Source: CAMEGH01 sp964513905
GTDB taxonomy: Bacteria; Patescibacteriota; Saccharimonadia; Saccharimonadales; Saccharimonadaceae
Assembly: GCA_964513905.1 (NCBI GenBank)
Contig: CAZENS010000001.1
Span: 1-53,452, forward strand
Direction: 5' to 3'
Length of the DNA stretch: 53,452 nt
Shown: positions 7,154-13,741 of the stretch, in pieces
Position numbering within the stretch: the first letter of the stretch is position 1
Layout of the letters: the number at the start of each line of letters is the position of its first letter
Position numbers and translations under genes: made by a program
Notes under the pieces: model-generated
What the model was told of the DNA's origin: nothing
The model's database searches: none
What the model saw: only the letters and a program-made list of their open reading frames with translations

Positions 7154-8041
7154 TCACGACACACTAAATTGCGCGAGCTTTTGCGATAAGAATTGTTCGG
7201 CGCTTTTTATATCGTACCATTGAATATATTTATTTCGCTTTAGCCAGGTCAGCTGGCGCTTTGCTAGCCTCCAATCACTTACGATGAATTTCTGCTTTAG
7301 CTCCTCTTCATCAATCTCACCTTCAAGATGACGCCGTACCAACGGATATATATTCCCCGTCATCGCTTCGCTATCCCATCCGTACCGCTGAGCTAATTGT
7401 GTTGCTTCTTCTACAACCCCCAACTCAAAAATTTGTTCAGCTCTGTACTCAATTCTTGTTCTTAACGTCTGTCTGTCTGTTGTTATTCCGACAATTATAG
7501 AATTCTCTATCGGTTGACCTCGTCTTGATTGATTTATGCCACCTTGCTCAATCGCCCGAACAATATATCGCTTATTTAATTTATTTTCGGGAAGCTGTAC
7601 GCTGTTTAATTTACAATACGTATGCAGCTCGTCCAAGCTCATGGATAGCAACCTTTCCCTTCTCTTCCCGTCCACTGATGCTGCTGAAAAATCATAATCA
7701 AAAATAACTGCGTCTACATAAAGACCCGTACCTCCAACCAGTATCGGAATTTTGCCACGCATACGTATATCTTCAATTTTTTCTTGGGTATACTTTTTAA
7801 ATTCTGCAGCGGAAAACGAAGTGTTGGGTTCAATTAAGTCTATCCCCCAATGGGGAATACCCTGTCTCTCCTCAAGAGTTGGCTTCGCGGTACCAACATC
7901 CATATGCCTATATATTGCTCGACTATCTGCAGAAATTATTTCGCCTCCAAACTTTTTTGCCATACGAATTGACAAACCGGTCTTCCCACTAGCCGTTGGA
8001 CCAACAATTACAATAAGTGGCTTTTTTCTAGGATTCTCCAT
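7154..8041 (-). CDS. miaA: tRNA dimethylallyltransferase
   Basis: Transfers a dimethylallyl group to N6 of A37 in tRNAs reading UNN codons. The 295-residue length is normal. The P-loop GPTASGKT is at residues 14-21, followed by the family motif EIISADSRAIYRHMDVGTAKP and later the PILVGGTGLYVDA block. Near the C-terminus, RRHLEGEID and the final WLKRNKYIQWYD complete the family pattern. The start overlaps the 3' end of the alkyltransferase-like gene by 14 nt, so the two are coupled. Confidence 0.95.
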   Translation of the reverse strand: MENPRKKPLIVIVGPTASGKTGLSIRMAKKFGGEIISADSRAIYRHMDVGTAKPTLEERQGIPHWGIDLIEPNTSFSAAEFKKYTQEKIEDIRMRGKIPILVGGTGLYVDAVIFDYDFSAASVDGKRRERLLSMSLDELHTYCKLNSVQLPENKLNKRYIVRAIEQGGINQSRRGQPIENSIIVGITTDRQTLRTRIEYRAEQIFELGVVEEATQLAQRYGWDSEAMTGNIYPLVRRHLEGEIDEEELKQKFIVSDWRLAKRQLTWLKRNKYIQWYDIKSAEQFLSQKLAQFSVS

Positions 8042-8372
8042 AAACCCACCTTCTACCCAAAAAGTTAGACACTCTTCTAGCCTCGTCGCAATCTATTCCA
8101 TCCTGTGCAAGTAACTGCATCTGTACATTACGGCCCCCCGGGAACCCGGTAGCCAACTCACCCTTGGCGTTTACAAGCCTATGCCATGGTAGGTGTTCAG
8201 GTCCGCCGTGTGCAATCACGCCAACAGCACGTGCGCTCCTGGGAAACCCGGCAATTGCGGCAATGTCCCCATATGTAGTAACTTTTTCTTGCGGTAATTG
8301 CGCCATTATTTCATAGACACGAGACCTGAGTACGCTAATGTTAGCCTGTTCATGCTCATCTATCTGCAACAT
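8028..8372 (-). CDS. Alkyltransferase-like protein (ATL, YbaZ type)
   Basis: 114 residues equal to the C-terminal DNA-binding domain of O6-methylguanine methyltransferases. The active-site PCHR is PWHR here (P62-W63-H64-R65), so the acceptor Cys is Trp. Atl1 and E. coli YbaZ share this change. Such proteins bind and flip O6-alkylguanine without repairing it, and flag the lesion for nucleotide excision repair. The DNA-binding helix (RSARAVGVIAHGG) is intact. The gene lies between thrS and miaA in the operon. Confidence 0.88.
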   Translation of the reverse strand: MLQIDEHEQANISVLRSRVYEIMAQLPQEKVTTYGDIAAIAGFPRSARAVGVIAHGGPEHLPWHRLVNAKGELATGFPGGRNVQMQLLAQDGIDCDEARRVSNFLGRRWVYGES

Positions 8373-8417
8373 AATCTCCTTCAGTCAGCCCTGTTCAGCA
8401 ACACTACCTCGCTAGTA

Positions 8418-10238
8418 TTATTTTGAGATATTTTCTATATAACCCTTTAGTTCTTCGATAGAGACTCGACTTTCCCCGGCCTGTGTGCGTAGGCTTATCT
8501 CTCGAGAATCTTTATCTTTTGGCCCAATAATAATCTGCAATGGAATCTTCATAGCTGTCGCCTCTCGAATCTTTTTTCCAAGACTTTCGTTCCGACTATC
8601 TACTGCGTATCGCACTTCATTAAACTTAACTGGCGTCATTAAAACTGTACTCGACAATATATCAGTAACTTCACTAACGTAATCCATCACCGTATCATTA
8701 ATTGTTAGAATCCTTATCTGCTCTGGAGCTGCCCAAAATGGAAACCATCCACCAGTATGCTCAATAAATACACTCAGAAACCTCTCGATGGAACCCAGTA
8801 ACGCACAGTGAATCATGACGGGCTGCTGCGGCATCGAATCTGCACCGGTATATTCTAAATCAAATCTTTGTGGCTGAACAAAATCAAGCTGCACGGTCGC
8901 CACCTGGTGCTCACGACCGATTGCGTCAGTCGCCATAAAGTCAATCTTTGGACCGTAAAATGCCGCCTCTCCCTCTTGCTCAAAGTACTTTAGTCCATTT
9001 GCTTCGACGGCCGCCTTGAGCTGCTCTTGAGCAGATTTCCACAACAATGCATCACCTAAATAAGCCTCAGATTCATCTCGATAGCTAAGCCGAACATGCA
9101 AGTCCATGCCTATCGTGCCGTACAGTGTTCGCGCCGACTCAAGCAAGTTATTAATCTCTACCTCAATTTGATCTGGACGACAAAACACATGACTATCGTC
9201 CTGCGTCAACGATCGGACCCTATTCAATCCACCGAGTTCTCCGGTCTTTTCATCCCTGTAGTCTGTTGTTGTCTCTAAAAATCTTACAGGTAGATCCCGA
9301 TAGCTTCTTGGACGACTAGCATAAATCTGCGTATGGTGTGGGCAATTCATTGGCTTTAACGCCATTTCGTCGCTTGTCTCCTGACTTTGTACCAAAAAGA
9401 GCTCCTCTCCAAATTTTGCCCAATGGCCAGACTTCTCGTATAGATCTTTTTTTGTAATATGTGGAGTCCATACTTTTTCAAATCCGAATTTTTGCCGAAG
9501 CTGATTGGAATACTGCGCCACAACATCACGCAAAATAGTACCACGAGGAGTAAATAAAGGCAGCCCAACACCCACTAGTGTTGACGTTGTATATAGATCA
9601 AGTTCCTTTCCAAGCTTACGATGATCTCGTTTTTTTGCTTCCTCAAGCATAGCAATATACTCATCCAACTCCTCTTGAGTCTCAAAAGCTACTCCATATA
9701 GTCGTTGCATCTGGGGATTGTTTTCGTTACCTCGCCAATATGCACCTGCTACACGCATCAGCTTAAAGGCGCCGACCTCTTTTGTACTTGCCACATGCGG
9801 TCCACGACATAAATCTTTAAAATCACCGTTAGTATAAAAAGAAACCTCACTCAAAGTAGAAGTATCTCCAGAAGCAATTGTACCCATCTCAGCAGCGTCA
9901 AGGTCACTAGCTACCGTTGTGCCAGCACGCTTCAAATCGTTAAGCAGCTCCACTTTGTATGGTTGCCCCTCCCTCTTAGCCCACTCAATTGCTTCATCGA
10001 TTGGACACTTCTCGCAGATGAACTCTTGCTTCTCGGAAATGATTTTTCGCATGAGCTTTTCAATCTTCTTAAAGTTCTGCTCACTAATCTTTGTTTCGCC
10101 TAGGTCTATGTCGTAATAAAAACCATTTTCTACGACCGGACCAACACCGAACTTAGCTTCAGGCCACAGTTTTTTTATTGCCGACGCCATAATGTGCGCC
10201 AGACTATGCCTCATTGCATACAACGTATCATCATTCAT
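8418..10238 (-). CDS. thrS: Threonyl-tRNA synthetase without TGS domain
   Basis: Charges tRNA-Thr. 606 residues against about 640 for E. coli, because the N-terminal TGS domain is missing. The protein opens directly with the editing domain (HSLAH, H11 and H15; later LCRGPH). The class II core has the zinc-site MNCPHH near residue 299, FLETTTDYRDEKTGELGGL and TQDDSHVFC. The C-terminal anticodon domain (RILTIND to the end) is complete. A leaderless start supports this short N-terminus: the extended -10 TGG-TATACT (10251-10246) ends 7 nt before the ATG. It heads the thrS-atl-miaA-wHTH-MBL operon. Confidence 0.95.
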   Translation of the reverse strand: MNDDTLYAMRHSLAHIMASAIKKLWPEAKFGVGPVVENGFYYDIDLGETKISEQNFKKIEKLMRKIISEKQEFICEKCPIDEAIEWAKREGQPYKVELLNDLKRAGTTVASDLDAAEMGTIASGDTSTLSEVSFYTNGDFKDLCRGPHVASTKEVGAFKLMRVAGAYWRGNENNPQMQRLYGVAFETQEELDEYIAMLEEAKKRDHRKLGKELDLYTTSTLVGVGLPLFTPRGTILRDVVAQYSNQLRQKFGFEKVWTPHITKKDLYEKSGHWAKFGEELFLVQSQETSDEMALKPMNCPHHTQIYASRPRSYRDLPVRFLETTTDYRDEKTGELGGLNRVRSLTQDDSHVFCRPDQIEVEINNLLESARTLYGTIGMDLHVRLSYRDESEAYLGDALLWKSAQEQLKAAVEANGLKYFEQEGEAAFYGPKIDFMATDAIGREHQVATVQLDFVQPQRFDLEYTGADSMPQQPVMIHCALLGSIERFLSVFIEHTGGWFPFWAAPEQIRILTINDTVMDYVSEVTDILSSTVLMTPVKFNEVRYAVDSRNESLGKKIREATAMKIPLQIIIGPKDKDSREISLRTQAGESRVSIEELKGYIENISK

Positions 10239-10245
10239 GCCTACC

Positions 10246-10251
10246 AGTATA
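10246..10251 (-). promoter_or_regulatory. Extended -10 of thrS, leaderless start
   Basis: TGG-TATACT on minus, 7 nt before the thrS ATG, so transcription would begin at or next to the start codon. No T-box or other leader fits in this space. Confidence 0.6.
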
Positions 10252-10304
10252 CCACTACCTCTGGATAATACCGAAAAACTAACTCAACAAAAGACCACGT
10301 TATA

Positions 10305-10333
10305 TTGCGATTTTACTCTAATTTTGCTAGAAT
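10305..10333 (+). promoter_or_regulatory. Promoter of tRNA-Val
   Basis: TTGCGA (10305-10310), a 17-bp spacer and TAGAAT (10328-10333), 11 nt before the tRNA. Confidence 0.55.
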
Positions 10334-10344
10334 AACCTAGGTAC

Positions 10345-10421
10345 GGACGATTAGCTCAGTTGGCTAGAGCACCACATTGACGTTGTGGGGGTCAGAGGTT
10401 CGAGTCCTCTATCGTCCACCA
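10345..10421 (+). tRNA. tRNA-Val(GAC)
   Basis: Acceptor GGACGAT/ATCGTCC, D-arm GCTCAGTTGGCTAGAGC, anticodon stem CCACA/TGTGG with loop TTGACGT (anticodon GAC), T-arm AGAGG-TTCGAGT-CCTCT, discriminator A, encoded CCA (10419-10421). Confidence 0.95.
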
Positions 10422-10422
10422 G

Positions 10423-10445
10423 AATCCTCAACCGAGGATTTTTTT
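10423..10445 (+). terminator. Terminator of tRNA-Val
   Basis: AATCCTC, loop AACC, GAGGATT and TTTTT begin two bases after the CCA end. Confidence 0.8.
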
Positions 10446-10548
10446 ATTTCTCTGAACCTTTTAGTTAACACACTTTTTCCACATAAAAAATAACGTATTC
10501 AATCATATAATATACCCCCTATGATATATCGTCATATCTATTCAGCTA

Positions 10549-10577
10549 TTGACTTTTTTAAATGCTTATGCTATATT
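10549..10577 (+). promoter_or_regulatory. Promoter of the 38-residue small protein
   Basis: TTGACT (10549-10554), a 17-bp spacer with TGC before the -10, and TATATT (10572-10577). The ATG at 10584 is where transcription should start. The ~100 bp between the tRNA-Val terminator and this promoter show nothing else. Confidence 0.6.
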
Positions 10578-10583
10578 AAAAAC

Positions 10584-10700
10584 ATGGCTGATGTAAAACA
10601 CATAAAACAAACACGTAAGCCGTCCGAACTAGAGCGGTTTCAACTAAGCTTCGAATACGATATGTCAATCGCCGAAGTTCGAAAACAATACAAAAAATAG
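10584..10700 (+). CDS. Small protein of 38 residues, leaderless
   Basis: A short frame that starts MADVKHIKQTRKPSELERF and ends AEVRKQYKK. It is charged and predicted mostly helical, with no membrane segment or signal. I do not recognise it. A near-consensus promoter ends 6 nt before the ATG and a strong terminator follows 26 nt after the stop, so it is an isolated, self-contained transcription unit. That context is the main reason to call it a gene. It lies between tRNA-Val and nrdR. Confidence 0.6.
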   Translation: MADVKHIKQTRKPSELERFQLSFEYDMSIAEVRKQYKK

Positions 10701-10726
10701 CTGCGTTACTATTAAAACGAGCTTTT

Positions 10727-10757
10727 CCACCAGATTGCCTTTCGTCTGGTGGTTTTT
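10727..10757 (+). terminator. Terminator of the small protein gene
   Basis: CCACCAGA, a 10-nt loop, TCTGGTGG and TTTTT. Confidence 0.85.
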
Positions 10758-10819
10758 CATTCTTGTATACTTATCCCCATACGGTTAAGCTTTTCCACTA
10801 GATTTTTTTATAGTTGTAT

Positions 10820-10851
10820 GACAATATATATACATGATATGTATATATTGT
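10820..10851. promoter_or_regulatory. A/T-rich inverted repeat over the nrdR start, possible NrdR boxes
   Basis: ACAATATATA (10821-10830) and TATATATTGT (10842-10851) are inverted around an 11-nt centre holding the nrdR ATG. Each arm resembles half of the A/T-rich NrdR box pattern (acaCwAtATaTwGtgt). The promoter -10 would overlap the left arm. Autoregulation by NrdR is inferred. Confidence 0.35.
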
Positions 10852-11343
10852 TTCCACATGAAAACTGGCATCGCCAACTCCCGACCACATAAAAAATATG
10901 CTTCAACCTGGAGGAGAAGAAACTGCACTAAATGCAACCAGGCCTTCACCACCTACGAACGGCCTGCGAGCGACTGTCTTTTAATTTATCGTGCAGACAA
11001 AGCTACGTCCGAGCCCTTCAATCCAGGAAAGTTGATCCAAAGTATTGCACGCGCTGCGCAACATGATCAGCATCAGGCTAAATACGACAGCTATTTCTTA
11101 GCTCTTACTGTAGAATCACATCTGTTCCGTAAATCTGAGACTGTTAAAGATAAAAAAAATAACCCCACAAAAAAAGTGTCTATTAATGAAATTACTGATG
11201 CTACCTATAAAACCCTCAAAAAGTACGATGAATTAACTGGCATGCAGTATGCTATGCAGCACAACCTAATTACTTCGGTCCGGCGACGCGGTCGGCCTTC
11301 CACCATTGCCACCAACGTCGCGAGCGGCGCTGAACGTGATTAA
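10834..11343 (+). CDS. nrdR: Transcriptional repressor NrdR
   Basis: NrdR senses ATP/dATP and represses ribonucleotide reductase genes. 169 residues, slightly longer than the usual ~150. The zinc ribbon has Cys at 3, 6, 31 and 34 (MICIYC and CTKC), followed by AFTTYER. The ATP-cone domain covers ~46-140. The start at 10834 is chosen because it includes the first Cys pair. The ATG lies a few nt after an AT-rich -10-like box, without a Shine-Dalgarno. The last 74 bp overlap the 3' end of the convergent GT2 gene and encode a basic tail beyond the normal family end. No nrd genes are in this window. Confidence 0.9.
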   Translation: MICIYCFHMKTGIANSRPHKKYASTWRRRNCTKCNQAFTTYERPASDCLLIYRADKATSEPFNPGKLIQSIARAAQHDQHQAKYDSYFLALTVESHLFRKSETVKDKKNNPTKKVSINEITDATYKTLKKYDELTGMQYAMQHNLITSVRRRGRPSTIATNVASGAERD

Positions 11344-12970
11344 TCTCTTTGACTGTTGCCTTCTCGGTAACGTCAAACTTATCTAGGTATTTTGCAAACA
11401 TTAAGTGCGCTTGTGCGTTCAAAGACGAAAGCGCACCATATAAGACAGATGTGACTGGCATCAAAAGCCACTGTAACAACATTAGAATACTTCTATGCCT
11501 TTTGTACCTCTCTGGACGTGGAGGTAACATCTTGAAAGAGAGAAATATCGAAATAAACAACCCAACTAGTGCAAACTGCATAAGTCCGCTCACAACCACC
11601 GGCAGCTGATGAGCGGTTACACTCTTGGCAGACTCGGGGTTTATAAGAAGCGGAATCCACCCACCAAAAGTCACGAGTATCGCTACTGTTGCAAGCGTTA
11701 CGTGTCCATCTAGCAACTCCCAAAATTTCAACAGCGAATCCACTAGTGGCACTTGCCTCTTTTTGGTAAAAACATGACTGGCCACATACGGAACATCCGA
11801 TGCTCCGTAAGCCCAACGACGTAACTGCTTAAACTGTGCGAATAGCGTCTTTTTGTACGTTTCTGATAACACCGCATCTTGGTAAATAGGCACATAAACA
11901 GGGGTTACCGAATAATCTCCCTTAAAATGAAAGTAGCTTCGCCAATACTGATGACCATCTTCAACAATCGTCCTCCTGCTCCAGAAATTCATCTCTGAGA
12001 GTGCATCAAGTGGCTGCGAATGCGAAGCAAAGTTCCGCAGCCTATCGGGCCGGACGGCACTAATAATATTCCAAAACGAATTTCCTGTTGCGATTACCCG
12101 CATGGGTGCAGGAACATCCCAAATATTGTTCAGAAATAGAGAAATCGGCTGATACGACAGCTTTTTACGATCTTTGTGAACGATATACTCGTATGAAACA
12201 TAGTCAAAATAACTCTTATGTGGTCGATTGTCACAATCAAGTGTTGTTACGATATAATTCTTAAAATCTTTGCCCTCTTTTTGCAATTTTTTAGCAATAT
12301 ACTCACCCGCATACGATATGTTGCCTCCCTTTCCAACTACTTCGTTTGGTAAATCTTTTGGATGCATTACCGGATAGAATCCTGCAAATTTCTTACCGTA
12401 GCGCTTTTGAAGTGTCGCTGCAGTTTTTGCTATTGCCTCTCCGCCTCTCTCTTCATAAGCAAAAACCACTAGTAGCTGCTTGTTTGGCGTTGTGGTATCA
12501 AGTAACGAAACAATCGTTGGCTCAATTACCTCAATGGCTTCATTATATGCTGCCACAATAACAATATGACGCAGCTCGTCCACCCTCGGGTAATCAGATG
12601 GACTAGCTGCAATCTTTGTTAGATTTTTTATATGATAATTTTTTCCAAATACCTTTGAGCTGTCCTGCTTCCATCGAGACAGAGAGTCGGCTGGCGTACT
12701 AATATCACTCAAGCGCTCCGACCAGTCAACCTCTTGTGCAGTCACAAGACGTCGATACCCCTTAATAGTATGCACCCCAATCGAGACCGCCTTTACCAAC
12801 ATGGTAAATATAACAAGTAACAGGTAAATACTCGCAGCCGCGGCACTCCACCACGCCAACAACGGCAATGCAATCAGTGCACCATAGCTAAGTAGGCCTG
12901 GCAACATCTCAAAAAAACGATACTGTCTTGTGCGTTTCCCTAGCGGTATCTCTATCGACATATCATTCAC
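11270..12970 (-). CDS. Family 2 membrane glycosyltransferase, cellulose-synthase-like
   Basis: 566 residues. Two N-terminal membrane segments (~25-68), a cytosolic GT-A domain (~133-390) and about three C-terminal segments. GT2 motifs are complete: VIVAAYNE (137-144), DCD at 245-247 binding the metal and UDP-sugar, ED at 337-338 as the likely base, and QLRRW at 382-386. That set is typical of processive enzymes such as BcsA, so it may make and export a surface polysaccharide. The sugar cannot be told. It follows the small membrane protein gene directly and is probably co-transcribed with it and tRNA-Thr. Its 3' end overlaps nrdR by 74 bp. Confidence 0.8.
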   Translation of the reverse strand: MNDMSIEIPLGKRTRQYRFFEMLPGLLSYGALIALPLLAWWSAAAASIYLLLVIFTMLVKAVSIGVHTIKGYRRLVTAQEVDWSERLSDISTPADSLSRWKQDSSKVFGKNYHIKNLTKIAASPSDYPRVDELRHIVIVAAYNEAIEVIEPTIVSLLDTTTPNKQLLVVFAYEERGGEAIAKTAATLQKRYGKKFAGFYPVMHPKDLPNEVVGKGGNISYAGEYIAKKLQKEGKDFKNYIVTTLDCDNRPHKSYFDYVSYEYIVHKDRKKLSYQPISLFLNNIWDVPAPMRVIATGNSFWNIISAVRPDRLRNFASHSQPLDALSEMNFWSRRTIVEDGHQYWRSYFHFKGDYSVTPVYVPIYQDAVLSETYKKTLFAQFKQLRRWAYGASDVPYVASHVFTKKRQVPLVDSLLKFWELLDGHVTLATVAILVTFGGWIPLLINPESAKSVTAHQLPVVVSGLMQFALVGLFISIFLSFKMLPPRPERYKRHRSILMLLQWLLMPVTSVLYGALSSLNAQAHLMFAKYLDKFDVTEKATVKEINHVQRRSRRWWQWWKADRVAGPK

Positions 12971-13348
12971 CTACGTTAAAGAAGCGATGCCCATTACGCG
13001 GCTAAGTAGGACAAACGCTATGACCAATATCCCTACGCTACTGTACCCAAACAACAAAGCCATCGCTCTTCCCTTTAGCCCGTAAATCTTGGTAAAGATT
13101 GCAGCATGAAGAGCAACAATGATTGCGCCAAATGCAACAAATGAAATTAAATAGTACCAACGCGATCTATAAATATTCTCCCCTCCGAAAGAGGTATACT
13201 GAATACTGACTTGGAGTTCACTTGGCTGAATGCGTAACGCCAGTAAAATTACCGTTAACAAGCCGACAACAATAAGCGTCACTAGCCCCAACAGGGCAGC
13301 TCTGTCTTTTGCTATATTCTTTATCGCAGTGTACGCAACTGTTTTCAT
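12971..13348 (-). CDS. Small membrane protein upstream of the GT2 gene
   Basis: 125 residues with three hydrophobic segments (~18-40, 64-86 and 95-118) and a loop of ~25 residues between the first two. I recognise no family. Its stop abuts the start of the glycosyltransferase gene, so it may be an accessory subunit. The ATG follows the tRNA-Thr CCA end by 20 nt, with AAGGGAG and CAGGAC in the short leader. tRNA processing would release this mRNA. Confidence 0.65.
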   Translation of the reverse strand: MKTVAYTAIKNIAKDRAALLGLVTLIVVGLLTVILLALRIQPSELQVSIQYTSFGGENIYRSRWYYLISFVAFGAIIVALHAAIFTKIYGLKGRAMALLFGYSSVGILVIAFVLLSRVMGIASLT

Positions 13349-13368
13349 GTCCTGTTATCTCCCTTGCG

Positions 13369-13444
13369 TGGAGCCGCTATCCGGATTTGAACCGGAGACC
13401 TACGCTTTACGAAAGCGCCGCTCTACCAACTGAGCTATAACGGC
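13369..13444 (-). tRNA. tRNA-Thr(CGT)
   Basis: Acceptor GCCGTTA/TAGCGGC, D-arm GCTCAGTTGGTAGAGC, anticodon loop TTCGTAA (anticodon CGT), T-arm TCCGG-TTCAAAT-CCGGA, discriminator T, encoded CCA (13371-13369). An extended -10 TGC-TATAAT lies at 13469-13464. Confidence 0.95.
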
Positions 13445-13463
13445 ACGCTCTTTCACGTATTTT

Positions 13464-13469
13464 ATTATA
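13464..13469 (-). promoter_or_regulatory. Extended -10 of the tRNA-Thr unit
   Basis: TGC-TATAAT on minus, about 19 nt before the tRNA 5' end. Probably also transcribes the two genes behind it. Confidence 0.55.
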
Positions 13470-13484
13470 GCATAGAATTGCCAC

Positions 13485-13513
13485 TTGCAAGGGTTGATTA
13501 TATTTGCTATTAT
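13485..13513 (+). promoter_or_regulatory. Promoter of tRNA-Asp
   Basis: TTGCAA (13485-13490), a 17-bp spacer with TGC at its end, and TATTAT (13508-13513). Confidence 0.6.
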
Positions 13514-13542
13514 CTTAGGAGTTCTTTACGAAATAACAGTTT

Positions 13543-13620
13543 GCGCTCGTAGTGAAGTTGGTCTATCACGCCTCCCTGTCACGGAGGAGATCGCCGGTTC
13601 GAATCCGGTCGGGCGCGCCA
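13543..13620 (+). tRNA. tRNA-Asp(GTC)
   Basis: Acceptor GCGCTCG/CGGGCGC, D-arm GTGAAGTTGGTCTATCAC, anticodon stem CCTCC/GGAGG with loop CTGTCAC (anticodon GTC), T-arm GCCGG-TTCGAAT-CCGGT, discriminator G, encoded CCA (13618-13620). Confidence 0.95.
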
Positions 13621-13641
13621 AATACAATCTTCGACATCACT

Positions 13642-13665
13642 ACCGCCTATTTTGGCGGTTTTTTA
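13642..13665 (+). terminator. Terminator of tRNA-Asp
   Basis: ACCGCC, loop TATTTT, GGCGGT and a run of T. Confidence 0.85.
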
Positions 13666-13686
13666 TTGTCTTCTGTAATACTACTA

Positions 13687-13714
13687 TTGAATAGGGTTCC
13701 GTTTATGCTAAAAT
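13687..13714 (+). promoter_or_regulatory. Promoter of the cohesin-domain protein gene
   Basis: TTGAAT (13687-13692), a 16-bp spacer ending TGC, and TAAAAT (13709-13714). The leader is ~22 nt and AT-rich, with no clear Shine-Dalgarno. Confidence 0.5.
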
Positions 13715-13741
13715 AAGATTAAAGTATATTAAAAGAAAAAT

